64,000 nt of DNA, from positions 5,394,001 through 5,458,000 of the forward strand of contig NZ_CP187970.1 in NCBI RefSeq assembly GCF_049942825.1, in the 5' to 3' direction. The translations under genes were made by a program, and so were the position numbers. Below are positions 8,516-16,099 of this stretch, piece by piece. A model generated the notes under the pieces. The model worked only from the letters and a program-made list of their open reading frames with translations. It did no database searches and was not told the DNA's origin. The first letter of the stretch is position 1; every line of letters starts with the position of its first letter. This DNA is from Paenibacillus_G sp049942825. GTDB taxonomy: Bacteria > Bacillota > Bacilli > Paenibacillales > NBRC-103111.

Positions 8516-9819
8516 TTCGCTGCCCCTTGAACCTCTTTGGCAGCCGTCTGCACATCCTTCATGATGCGGGAGGGATCGGACTCGCCGTTGAGCATCTTCT
8601 GCACGCCCGAGAGATACGGCTGGAACACACGGCCGTCGAGCACGTTATCGATCCACAGCGCCATGGATTCCGCTTTCTCGAGCTGCTGTGCGGCTTCCAC
8701 CATATTCGGGATGACCGCCGAGCTGCTGTTTACCGATCCCTGGACGACGCTTAGATAATTCGTCTCCTTCACCCACTTCTCCGCCATCCCCTTCGAGGTG
8801 AGGAACTTCAAGAATTCCACCGCCGCCGCCGGATGCTTCGTGGCCGCCGAGATCATAAAGCCCTCCGGGGCTCCCGTCAGCACATCCTGCTTGCCCTTCC
8901 CCTCCTCGATGCTCGGGAAGTCAAACAGCCCCCACTGGAACTTGACGTCCTTCATGAACCGGAACTCGTTGGTCTCAAAGTACGCTACCGCCGATTTGCC
9001 GTTCAGGAACAGGTTCTTCTCATCCTCGTGCGACAGGGCGTTCGGATCCGCGTTGAAGTAAGACTTCAGCTGCCCGAGCTTCTCCAGCGCTCCGATGTAG
9101 GCCGGATCGGTGAACTCGCCTGTGGCCCGGTTGTAATCCTTGGCCAGCACCTCCGGAGCCACCATCCGCTGATTCAGGGTCGTCAGATAATGACCGGCAA
9201 CCCAGGGCGCCTTGTTGCCAAGGCCGATCGGGGTATATCCGGCTTCCTTCACCTTATCGAGGACGGCGATGAATTCGTTCCATGTCTTCGGCGGCTGCAG
9301 GCTGAGCTTCGCGAAGATGTCCTTGTTGTAATAGAACTTCTTGGCGTCGATAGAGAACGGAACACCGTAAGTCTTACCGTCCTTGGAGAAAGCGTTGAAG
9401 TAAGCCTTGTTGATGGAGCCTGACCATGCGGCATCCCCTTGCACGTAGGAGGTCAGATCAAGCGCTTTACCTTCACGAATGAATTTCTCCCCGTATTCGC
9501 CCACCCATGTGAAGAAAATGTCCGGAGGATTGTTGTTGCCGAGGAGCACGTTGACCTTCTGCTTGTAATCTTCACCGAGGATGTTGATGACGCTGATCTC
9601 CACCTTCGGATGCGCCTTATGGAACTCTTCGATGACTCCGTCGAAGTAGCCTTTCATCGGCTGATTCGGCCAGCGGTGCAGGATGGTCAGCTTGACCTCT
9701 TCGTCCATACCTTCCTGCCCTTCCGCCCCCGCAGCCGGAGCCGACCCGCCGCCGGAGCAGGCTCCCAGCAGCAGTATGCCGAGCAGAACTGCCGGTGTAC
9801 CCCACATTCTCTTCTTCAT
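8512..9819 (-). CDS. frlO: ABC importer substrate-binding lipoprotein (FrlO-like)
   Basis: Extracellular solute-binding protein of family 1, 435 aa. It has a lipoprotein signal: M-K-K-R-M, hydrophobic stretch, lipobox L-G-A-C-S, then a Gly/Ser-rich linker. The mature part has typical binding-protein segments (T-I-L-H-R-W-P-N-Q-P near the start, Y-G-V-P-F-S-I-D-A-K-K-F-Y-Y-N in the middle). The start is the ATG at 9819, since AAGGGGG lies about eight bases upstream; an ATG 21 bases earlier has no such site. It is the first gene of frlO-frlN-frlM-frlC-asparaginase and follows a promoter with the shared operator element and a possible cre site. Confidence 0.88.
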   Translation of the reverse strand: MKKRMWGTPAVLLGILLLGACSGGGSAPAAGAEGQEGMDEEVKLTILHRWPNQPMKGYFDGVIEEFHKAHPKVEISVINILGEDYKQKVNVLLGNNNPPDIFFTWVGEYGEKFIREGKALDLTSYVQGDAAWSGSINKAYFNAFSKDGKTYGVPFSIDAKKFYYNKDIFAKLSLQPPKTWNEFIAVLDKVKEAGYTPIGLGNKAPWVAGHYLTTLNQRMVAPEVLAKDYNRATGEFTDPAYIGALEKLGQLKSYFNADPNALSHEDEKNLFLNGKSAVAYFETNEFRFMKDVKFQWGLFDFPSIEEGKGKQDVLTGAPEGFMISAATKHPAAAVEFLKFLTSKGMAEKWVKETNYLSVVQGSVNSSSAVIPNMVEAAQQLEKAESMALWIDNVLDGRVFQPYLSGVQKMLNGESDPSRIMKDVQTAAKEVQGAAK

Positions 9820-9925
9820 GGATGAATCCCCCTTACACATTTGAGTTTCGCCCGTAATTCGCCTTCCGTTTGAACCTCACAGGTATCACTGCCGTTAACC
9901 GCGCATTTCGTATACCACCCCCTAA

Positions 9926-9979
9926 TTCGTTATATGTTGTTATAGTATAATATATATCATTGTTATTCAGAGGTGTCAA
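9926..9979 (-). promoter_or_regulatory. frlO operon promoter with shared TATAAC operator-like element
   Basis: On the minus strand, -35 TTGACA (9974-9979) and -10 TATATA (9951-9956) are 17 bases apart. The 36-bp element 9926-9961 aligns gap-free with those before the deglycase and frlD genes. It carries ATGATATA across the -10 and two TATAAC half-sites 11 bases apart just downstream. The 5' untranslated leader would be about 125 bases. Confidence 0.7.
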
Positions 9980-9992
9980 TATCATTTTTAAA

Positions 9993-10020
9993 AGGAAGCG
10001 TTTTCTTGTGTTATATAACA
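9993..10020. promoter_or_regulatory. Possible CcpA (cre) site and TGTTATATAACA palindrome upstream of frlO
   Basis: AGGAAGCGTTTTCT (9993-10006) matches the Bacillus cre consensus at about 10 of 14 positions and lies just upstream of the -35. Next to it, TGTTATATAACA (10009-10020) is a perfect 12-bp palindrome. Its half TATAACA is the same half-site found in the promoter elements, so it may be an extra operator for the GntR-type regulator. Both are inferred from sequence alone. Confidence 0.4.
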
Positions 10021-10051
10021 TCACACAATACTTTTTTTGGTTATAAAAAAA

Positions 10052-10084
10052 CTGTCTAGTGTTAGTTTTTCTAACACTAGACAG
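10052..10084 (-). terminator. Intrinsic terminator of the frlD-like kinase gene
   Basis: Perfect 14-bp stem CTGTCTAGTGTTAG/CTAACACTAGACAG with a five-base loop, followed on the minus strand by TTTTTTTATAA. It lies 33 bases after the kinase stop and insulates the frlO promoter downstream. Confidence 0.92.
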
Positions 10085-10116
10085 CCCGATGATCGCTGCA
10101 TTCCCTTACCGCCTGC

Positions 10117-10938
10117 CTAACCGGCGATCCCGCAGCCGAAGGCTCCATATACGCCGCAGGTTGCCGCTGCCGCTTCCGCGGCACGCTCCAATGCCCTGCG
10201 CATATCCCCGCCGGGGTGATACGCGGTCAAAAACGTGCCGATAAACGAGTCGCCCGCCCCCATGGTATCCACCACGCGGGCAGCGGCCGGCCTCTGCACA
10301 ACCCGTACACCGCGTTCCGAGAAAAGGGCCGGATCGCTTCCCCGGGTCACTCCCACCACGGCCGTACCCAGCCCGTGTACCTTGTCGATCAGCCGGTCTA
10401 TCTCTTCGCCGGGCAGCCCGCTGCCTGAGAAGAAGGCATACGTCAGATAAGGGCAGATCCGCTCGAGATCCTCCTGCGTATATTTGACAGGGGTCGAGAA
10501 GTCATAGGAGATCACCCGGCCGGCCAGGCGCGGCAGCTCGTGCTCGATCTCGCTGTTCACACTGGCATGCACCACATCGAACCGGCTGATATAGTCCAGA
10601 TCCTGCGGAGTCAGCCGAAGCGCCAGCAGGGACTGCACTCTCACGTCCCGGTTCGTGCCCATGAACACCCGGTCCCCGTCTTCGTTCAGCGTCACCCTTG
10701 CCACCCCGCTCGGTCCGCAGACGCGCCGGATCCTCTCCGTACCGATCTGCTCCTGCCGCAGGCACGCGAGGATATGATCGGCCGCCGCGTCGCTGCCTAC
10801 AATCCCAAGATAAGCCGCCTCCAAGGCGCCGCTGCGCCGGCTGGCCACAGCCACGTTCAGTGCGTTCCCTCCGGGATACATTATCCCCTGGTCCTGATAA
10901 TAATCGACCACGTTATCCCCAATCCCGATCAACTTCAT
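10117..10938 (-). CDS. frlD: PfkB-family fructosamine kinase (FrlD-like)
   Basis: Ribokinase/PfkB-type sugar kinase (273 aa), predicted to phosphorylate imported fructosyl-amino acids at the 6-position before deglycation. It shows the substrate-binding motif Y-P-G-G-N-A-L-N-V-A (residues 21-30) and the ATP/anion-hole motif D-T-M-G-A-G-D-S-F, with Asp230 as the expected catalytic base. The N-terminus M-K-L-I-G-I-G-D-N-V-V-D-Y-Y closely resembles FrlD. A G-rich site (GGATGGGGG) precedes the ATG. It is monocistronic, with its own operator-bearing promoter and a strong terminator. Confidence 0.85.
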   Translation of the reverse strand: MKLIGIGDNVVDYYQDQGIMYPGGNALNVAVASRRSGALEAAYLGIVGSDAAADHILACLRQEQIGTERIRRVCGPSGVARVTLNEDGDRVFMGTNRDVRVQSLLALRLTPQDLDYISRFDVVHASVNSEIEHELPRLAGRVISYDFSTPVKYTQEDLERICPYLTYAFFSGSGLPGEEIDRLIDKVHGLGTAVVGVTRGSDPALFSERGVRVVQRPAAARVVDTMGAGDSFIGTFLTAYHPGGDMRRALERAAEAAAATCGVYGAFGCGIAG

Positions 10939-10983
10939 CGCCGCGCCCCCATCCTGATATGGATTCTAAGATGCCGAACCCAA

Positions 10984-11038
10984 TTTGTTATATATCGTAA
11001 TATAATAATGTATATCATCAGATAGGGAGGATCGTCAA
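10984..11038 (-). promoter_or_regulatory. frlD promoter with shared TATAAC operator-like element
   Basis: Minus-strand -35 TTGACG (11033-11038) and -10 TATACA (11009-11014), spacer 18. The 36-bp element 10984-11019 matches the frlO element at about 27 of the 33 central positions, including GATATA and TATAAC blocks. This is the third copy of the arrangement in the cluster. Confidence 0.7.
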
Positions 11039-11061
11039 TCCTGCCCCTCCAAAAACAAAAA

Positions 11062-11111
11062 GCCGCACGCCTTCAGAAAGAAAACTTGCTCCCTTCTTCC
11101 TGGCGCGCGGC
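11062..11111 (-). terminator. Intrinsic terminator of the GntR-type regulator gene
   Basis: Ten-base stem GCCGCGCGCC/GGCGTGCGGC (one G-U pair) on the minus strand, followed by TTTTTGTTTTTGG. It begins four bases after the regulator's stop codon. Confidence 0.85.
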
Positions 11112-11114
11112 CTT

Positions 11115-11879
11115 CTACGATTCTCCATCATTAGGAAAATCGCCCCGGTCCGCTTTGTCCGTATCGAGTGTAAAAATCACCTTGCTCGTCATAAAAAGGG
11201 AATAAGAGAGGTGGAGAACCCGGCCCGATTTGTCGCTGCTCTTTTTCTCGATGACGAACAGCGGCGTGCCCCGGTCGCAGTGAAACAGCTCCGCTTCATA
11301 CTCCGATGCGAACACCACTTCAAGCGACTTCTCGGACCGGTTCATCTCGACCCCGTATCTGCTCTTCAGGATGCTGTAGGTTGAGGCGGATTCCCCGATA
11401 TGCTTCTCAAGATCGGGCAGGTGTCTCAGAGGATAATGCGAAGTTTCGATAATGAAGGGCTCGTTGTCAATAAACAGAAGCCGGTGCAGCTTCAGAACCG
11501 GATCCCCATCAGGGATTCCGAACGTCCTGGCCAAGGACTCGTCCGCCGCAAGGACGATGTTCGACAGGATCTGAGAGCTCGGCTTCTTGCCCGAGGCCAT
11601 CGTAAGTTCGGAGAACCCGCCGACCGAGATCAGCTCGCGTTTGACCTTCGTTTCCTTTACGAAGGTCCCCTTGCCCTGCTGGCGGTGCAGAATTCCCTCC
11701 TCGACGAGATCGCTGATCGCCCGGCGGGCCGTAATCCGGCTTACCCCGTACGTCTCGCAGAGCTCCGACTCCGGCGGCAGTTGCTGTCCCGCCTTGTAAG
11801 TGCCGCGCAGAATCGCTTCCTTGAGAATCTGCTTTAATTGGGAGTACAGGGGCTTTTGGCTCGAATTATTCAGTTTCAT
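11115..11879 (-). CDS. frlR: GntR/HutC-family transcriptional regulator (FrlR-like)
   Basis: Repressor-type regulator of 254 aa. An N-terminal winged helix-turn-helix (P-L-Y-S-Q-L-K-Q-I-L, then L-P-P-E-S-E-L-C-E-T-Y-G-V-S-R-I-T-A-R-R-A to about residue 65, ending G-K-G-T-F-V) is followed by a UTRA effector-binding domain from about residue 80. It lies at the edge of the Amadori cluster and is the likely reader of the TATAAC elements before frlO, frlD and the deglycase, with a phosphorylated fructosyl-amino acid as effector. That is the logic of B. subtilis FrlR, inferred here. GGATGGGAG precedes the ATG. Confidence 0.85.
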   Translation of the reverse strand: MKLNNSSQKPLYSQLKQILKEAILRGTYKAGQQLPPESELCETYGVSRITARRAISDLVEEGILHRQQGKGTFVKETKVKRELISVGGFSELTMASGKKPSSQILSNIVLAADESLARTFGIPDGDPVLKLHRLLFIDNEPFIIETSHYPLRHLPDLEKHIGESASTYSILKSRYGVEMNRSEKSLEVVFASEYEAELFHCDRGTPLFVIEKKSSDKSGRVLHLSYSLFMTSKVIFTLDTDKADRGDFPNDGES

Positions 11880-11945
11880 ATGCTTTTGCTCCCATCCTAG
11901 TGGATCATAGGTAAGCCGAGACCCGATGTAGACGCTTTATTTTTT

Positions 11946-11974
11946 ACAATATATCATAAGTCGTATTATGTCAA
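11946..11974 (-). promoter_or_regulatory. Promoter of the GntR-type regulator gene
   Basis: Minus-strand -35 TTGACA (11969-11974), 17-base spacer, -10 TATTGT (11946-11951). The spacer holds TTATGATA, similar to the ATGATATA block of the three structural-gene promoters, but the full 36-bp element is absent. Autoregulation is possible and unproven. Confidence 0.5.
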
Positions 11975-12095
11975 AAGTCCCGATTCGTTATAGACGCTCT
12001 AAGGGGAGCGAAGCAGGAACTGCGGCGAACTTCGTGCCAAGAGAACAGATGAGACCTCCCCCGCAGCGCCTCGCTAAATCCGGACATGAAAAAAA

Positions 12096-12121
12096 CACCC
12101 CCGGGCCTAGCCCAAGGGGTG
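12096..12121 (-). terminator. Intrinsic terminator of the HPr-like gene
   Basis: Stem GCACCCC/GGGGTG-type with an inner GGGC..GCCC extension, preceded on the plus strand by seven A residues, so it ends in a U-run on the minus strand 12 bases after the HPr-like stop. Confidence 0.8.
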
Positions 12122-12132
12122 CTTCCTTCGCT

Positions 12133-12405
12133 TCATGAATTCCATTCCTGCCGCTCGAGCAGTGAAGCAATCCGCTCCAGCGCTTCTTCTTCATCGTTGC
12201 CCTGGGCCAGTACCGTGACCCTTGTCCCCCTGCGCATGGGCAGCATCATCATGCCGAGCAGACTCTTCGCATCGAGCTGTATCCGTTCATTCTCGAACTT
12301 GATCTTTATATCAGAGCGGAACAGGCTCGCCTGCTGGGCGATCCGCTGCAAATGGTCGGGCTGAAGATCCTCAGGTACCGTGACGTCATGAACTCTCAAA
12401 GGCAT
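12133..12405 (-). CDS. HPr/Crh-like protein lacking the PTS histidine
   Basis: Ninety-residue protein with the HPr fold signature. D-A-K-S-L-L-G-M-M, with Ser48, matches the regulatory Ser46 region of HPr and Crh (K-S-I-M-G), and V-T-V-L-A-Q-G-N-D-E-E-E-A-L-E matches the C-terminal helix region of Crh. At the position of the PTS phosphorylation site (His15 of HPr) it has Gln15, as Crh does, but the neighbouring A-R-P-A motif is replaced by P-D-H-L. It therefore should not carry phosphate in the PTS and may act, if at all, as a CcpA co-regulator after Ser phosphorylation. A stand-alone HPr-fold protein of other use is the alternative. It has its own terminator and sits beside the Amadori cluster. 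Confidence 0.75.
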   Translation of the reverse strand: MPLRVHDVTVPEDLQPDHLQRIAQQASLFRSDIKIKFENERIQLDAKSLLGMMMLPMRRGTRVTVLAQGNDEEEALERIASLLERQEWNS

Positions 12406-12544
12406 ACCTCCGTTCTTTTCTTGTCGTATGTAAGCGGGGTGAAGTCATTATACTACAGAACTGCGCATCCCGGAAGCGGTTGCAAACATTTTCATAGAAA
12501 ACGGGCTCCCTCCGGGCAAGCCCCGACCTTGGTCCAGTTTTCGT

Positions 12545-12588
12545 ACCGTCTTTGGACGGTTTGCACGGGAAGGCGGATGCGCTACAAT
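12545..12588 (+). promoter_or_regulatory. Possible promoter with inverted repeat, upstream of the small membrane protein gene
   Basis: -35 TTGCAC (12561-12566) and -10 TACAAT (12583-12588), 16 bases apart. Directly before the -35 is a perfect inverted repeat ACCGTC-TTTG-GACGGT (12545-12560), which could be a regulator site. The gene start follows 47 bases after the -10. Confidence 0.45.
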
Positions 12589-12634
12589 AAGGACATAGCT
12601 CCACAAGTTTATCGCAGGGGACCGGTGAAAGCCA

Positions 12635-13003
12635 ATGAAATGGGAACAACAATGGGATCAAAAGTGGACCGGGAAGCCGGGTCGTAAATGGGACTGGAAA
12701 CGCGTCTCGGGTGCCGTTCTGATCGCACTCGGCATCTGGGGGATGTTCTTCTGGGGCGGGCTCGCCGGGTTCTTCACGTACCTATTCGCCGCGGTGCTGC
12801 TCGGGTTCGGCTACATGCTGTGGCGCGGAGCCGATACGCTCCTCAAGCGGATCTGCAGCGGCGCCGCCATGGTCGCCGCCGTGGCGCTCATGCTCTTCAA
12901 GCTGAACCTTCTGCTCGGGATGCTGCTGTCGCTGGCCCTGCTCTACCTGGGCTGGAGGCTCATGCGCCCGGCAGGGATGTACTTCGGCACATTCCGCTGG
13001 TAA
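12635..13003 (+). CDS. Small membrane protein of unknown function
   Basis: 122-aa protein not recognised as a named family. A basic, Trp/Lys-rich N-terminus (M-K-W-E-Q-Q-W-D-Q-K-W) is followed by hydrophobic segments at about residues 26-42, 44-60, 73-89 and 90-106, so three or four membrane helices are likely. The layout resembles small LiaI/LiaF-type membrane-domain proteins, but no motif proves it. A weak GGGGACCGG site lies before the ATG. It is a single gene between an upstream promoter candidate and a bidirectional terminator. It has no antisense gene, and its coding bias fits the neighbours. Confidence 0.7.
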   Translation: MKWEQQWDQKWTGKPGRKWDWKRVSGAVLIALGIWGMFFWGGLAGFFTYLFAAVLLGFGYMLWRGADTLLKRICSGAAMVAAVALMLFKLNLLLGMLLSLALLYLGWRLMRPAGMYFGTFRW

Positions 13004-13131
13004 GACTGCTGTCGATGCACAGGTTGGAAGAGCTTGAACCGCGACTTGGAAAGCCGGCATATCCAGGGAGCCGCCGCTTGGGGCGGATTGACCCTTACGA
13101 AGTACAAGAGCATGACCCGTCATGCCAACAT

Positions 13132-13169
13132 AAAAACCACCCTGCCGCGAAAGCGGTAAGGTGGTTTTT
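13132..13169. terminator. Bidirectional intrinsic terminator
   Basis: AAAAACCACC / GGTGGTTTTT stem with an inner CCGC-GAAA-GCGG hairpin; A- and T-runs on both sides let it work in both directions. It lies between the convergent small membrane protein gene and hrpB. Confidence 0.9.
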
Positions 13170-13222
13170 GTGCTTAACCGGGAGGCGATGGCCTCCGGAT
13201 GCCAAGATTCCGGCCTGCCGGC

Positions 13223-15700
13223 TTATGTGCGGGGGCGCACCCGGCTCGTCGGCACGGCCTCCAGCGGATCCTCCGGCCAATAATGCTTGGGGTAACGGCC
13301 CTTGAGGTCCTTCTTGACCTCGAAGTACCCCTCGCGCCAGAAGCTGGCGAGATCCTTCGTCACCTGCACCGGCCGCTGCGCCGGCGAAAGCAAGTGAAGC
13401 ACGAGGCCGACCTTCCCGCCGGCGATCCGCGGCGTCTCCCGCAGGCCGAACAGCTCCTGCAGCCGCACGGCCAGCGCCGGAGCGTCCGGGTCGCTGTAGT
13501 CGACCGGGATGCGGGAGCCGCTCGGCACCGTCACGTGCGTCGGCACGTACTCGCCGAGGAGCTGCCGCTGCGGCCAAGCCAGCAGCGATTCCAGCGCCTC
13601 GAACAGCGGCACGCGCTGCAGATCGCCGCGGCTCTTCAATCCGTACAGATGCGGTGCGAGCCACTCCTCCAGGCTGCCGAGCAGCGCTTCGTCGGACACA
13701 TCCGGCCAATCGCCGCGGTGCCGGTGCAGGAAGCCGATCCGCTCGCGAAGCTGCCGGGCGGCCTTCGACCAAGGCAGCACCCCGAGCCCCTCGAGCCGGA
13801 TGCCTTCCAGCAGCGCCTGCAGCTGGCGCTCGGGGTTCAGCTCGGCGAGCACCGTCTCCTTCAGAAGCAGCGCGCCGAGCAGCTCCCGCCTGCGGCCGCG
13901 GACTGCGCCCGCGCTCCGTTCCCAGACGATGCTCTCTTCCATGCGGATCGCCCCCGCCGCTCCGCGGCGCAGCTCCTCTTCTTCCAGGGGAGCGGCCAGC
14001 CGGATGCGGCTCTCCGCCCCTTGGTCGTCCAGCTCCGCCGCCACGATATACGCGGCGTTCCAGAGGAGCTGCTGGCGGGGCAGCACTGCACCGCGGCCGC
14101 TGGAGAGCAGATAGCGGCCCCCGCCGCGGTTCTGGCCGATCCGGTCCGGATACGCGAGCGCCAGGCAGACCCCGGCGGATGCCGGGCTGCCCTCGCCTTC
14201 CCCGCCCCGCAGGCCGAGCTCGCGGCGCCACATCTTCGCCTCGGCGGCGATCCGCTGCAGCGCGGCGGCGTCCTGCCCGCCGGGGCGGCCGCCTGCGCGC
14301 AGCCGCTCCACGCGTGAGCGCAGGTCCGCCTCGTCGGCTCCGCCGAGCACGTCCCGCTCGCCGAGCAGGGCGGCGAGATCGCACGCTAGGCCGCCGAGGC
14401 CCAGCGCCTGCGCGCGCAGCAGCATGTGCGCCAGCCGCGGGTGCAGCCCCAGCGAGGCCATCGCCCGGCCGTGGGCCGTGACGGCGCCGCGCGCGTCGAG
14501 CGCCTCGAGCAGCTGCAGCAGCTCCAGCGCCTGCGCGTAGGCGCCTGCCGGCGGCGGATCGAGCCACGGCAGCGCGTCCGGGCCGCCCGCGCCCCAGGCG
14601 GCCAGCTCCAGCGCCAGCGGGGCGAGGTCCGCTTCGCGGATCTCGGGCACGCGCTGCGGCGGCAGCTGGCGGTGGTCGGCCTCCGACCAGAGCCGGTAGC
14701 AGACGCCTGGCGCCAGCCGGCCGGCGCGGCCCCGCCGCTGGTCGGCCGAGGCGGCCGACACGCTCACTGTCTCGAGCCGGCTCATGCCGGTCCGCGGAGA
14801 AAAGCGGGGCACGCGCATCAGCCCGCTGTCGATCACGACGCGGATGCCCTCAACCGTGAGGCTTGACTCTGCGATCGACGTGGCGAGCACAACCTTACGC
14901 GTGCCCGGCGCGCAGGGCGCCAGCGCCGCATCCTGCGCTTCCTGCGGCAGCATCCCGTAGAGCGGCGCCACCTTGACGCCGGGCCCAAGGCCCCGCTCCG
15001 CGAGCAGCTGCGCCGTCCGCCGGATCTCCCCGGCACCGGGCAGAAAGACGAGCAGGTCGCCCTCCTGCTCCGAGAGCGCCTGCGCGATCACCCGGGCCGC
15101 CGCGGGTTCGATCCGCCCGTCCGCCGGACGGGCCAAGTACCGGGTCTCCACCGGGTAGCTGCGTCCCTCGCTCGTCACCACCGGGGCCCCGCCGAGCAGC
15201 CGGGCTACCGGTTCTGCTTCCAGGGTTGCCGACATGACCAGCAGGCGCAGATCCTCGCGCAGGACTCCCTGCGTCTCCAGGCTGAGCGCCAGGCCGAGAT
15301 CCGCCTGCAGGCTCCGTTCATGGAACTCGTCGAAGATCAGCAGGCCGACATCTTCGAGTGCCGGGTCGCTCTGCAGCATCCGCGTCAGCACCCCCTCCGT
15401 CACGACCTCAATGCGTGTCTTCGGACCTACCTGCGTATCGAGCCTCACCCGGTAGCCAACCGTGGCACCCACGGACTCGCCGAGCGACCGCGCCATGAAC
15501 CGGGCGGCCGAACGGGCTGCGAGACGCCGGGGCTCGAGCATGACGATCTTGCGCCCGTCCAGCCATGGGGCATCCAGCAGCGACAGCGGCACTCTAGTCG
15601 TTTTGCCCGCTCCCGGCGCCGCGATCAGGACGACGCCCGTATGCTCGGCCAGCGCCAGATGCAGCTCGGCCAGTACTGAATCTATTGGCAGCATCGCCAT
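13223..15700 (-). CDS. hrpB: HrpB-type DEAH/DExH ATP-dependent helicase
   Basis: 825-aa superfamily 2 helicase of the HrpB group. Motifs in order: Walker A A-P-G-A-G-K-T-T (residues 28-35), E-P-R-R-L-A-A, D-E-F-H-E (124-128, the DExH box), V-M-S-A-T-L (155-160), and motif VI Q-R-R-G-R-A-G-R. HrpB C-terminal segments follow, ending near Y-F-E-V-K-K-D-L-K-G-R-Y-P-K-H-Y-W-P-E-D-P. Length is normal for HrpB. Its cellular role is poorly known in any species. The gene is strikingly GC-rich, which opens long spurious frames on the opposite strand. GGAG lies nine bases before the ATG. It appears to be monocistronic. Confidence 0.95.
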   Translation of the reverse strand: MAMLPIDSVLAELHLALAEHTGVVLIAAPGAGKTTRVPLSLLDAPWLDGRKIVMLEPRRLAARSAARFMARSLGESVGATVGYRVRLDTQVGPKTRIEVVTEGVLTRMLQSDPALEDVGLLIFDEFHERSLQADLGLALSLETQGVLREDLRLLVMSATLEAEPVARLLGGAPVVTSEGRSYPVETRYLARPADGRIEPAAARVIAQALSEQEGDLLVFLPGAGEIRRTAQLLAERGLGPGVKVAPLYGMLPQEAQDAALAPCAPGTRKVVLATSIAESSLTVEGIRVVIDSGLMRVPRFSPRTGMSRLETVSVSAASADQRRGRAGRLAPGVCYRLWSEADHRQLPPQRVPEIREADLAPLALELAAWGAGGPDALPWLDPPPAGAYAQALELLQLLEALDARGAVTAHGRAMASLGLHPRLAHMLLRAQALGLGGLACDLAALLGERDVLGGADEADLRSRVERLRAGGRPGGQDAAALQRIAAEAKMWRRELGLRGGEGEGSPASAGVCLALAYPDRIGQNRGGGRYLLSSGRGAVLPRQQLLWNAAYIVAAELDDQGAESRIRLAAPLEEEELRRGAAGAIRMEESIVWERSAGAVRGRRRELLGALLLKETVLAELNPERQLQALLEGIRLEGLGVLPWSKAARQLRERIGFLHRHRGDWPDVSDEALLGSLEEWLAPHLYGLKSRGDLQRVPLFEALESLLAWPQRQLLGEYVPTHVTVPSGSRIPVDYSDPDAPALAVRLQELFGLRETPRIAGGKVGLVLHLLSPAQRPVQVTKDLASFWREGYFEVKKDLKGRYPKHYWPEDPLEAVPTSRVRPRT

Positions 15701-16099
15701 GTTGAATCACTCCACAGTCCCGTTAATTAAGATGAATAAGCCTTCTCCATGCTCCTCATTCCAATAAAACAAATAAATCTCATTGTATCACAGTGATCCA
15801 TGAGAACACAGCCCGACCGAAGGGGCAGTTCCTCTTCGGATGCTCCGCTGCAGGGAGCCGCGCTTGGCATGCACGGTAATCGGAGCAGGAGTCCTGCCGC
15901 GGCGGCACGGTTCACCTCTGAAGTCCCGCATCACATTACGCCATCCTTCCGCCTGCCGCCCGTCTTCTTGGATATCCGCCCCTGCCTTGCAGCCCGCCCT
16001 CCGATAACCGCCGCCCCCCTTTTTCCCAGCTGGGAACAGCAAAAAAGGAGCCCCGTGTCCCAGGACTCCTCTCTCATCTTAGCCGGTCCGAACCGGTAC
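15701..16099. other. Intergenic stretch upstream of hrpB
   Basis: About 400 bases with no credible gene. The left part, next to hrpB, is AT-richer (TTAATTAA, AATAAAACAAATAAAT) and should hold the hrpB promoter, though no clean -35/-10 pair is seen. The right part has a perfect 14-bp palindrome TTCCCAGCTGGGAA at 16023-16036, then the CHR operon terminator. An 84-codon minus-strand frame (15788-16042) has no ribosome site and an atypical composition. Confidence 0.5.
16046..16070 (-). terminator. Probable terminator of the CHR transporter operon
   Basis: Imperfect stem AGGAG..CC/GG..CTCCT on the minus strand followed by TTTTTT, 30 bases after the stop of the second CHR gene. Confidence 0.65.

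Noticed and set aside
13095..14567. A 490-codon minus-strand frame overlapping hrpB in another frame, and several long plus-strand frames over hrpB
   Set aside because: The DNA is very GC-rich, so stops are scarce in all frames. The translations are long Arg/Ala/Gly/Pro runs with no motif, whereas the hrpB frame has all helicase motifs.
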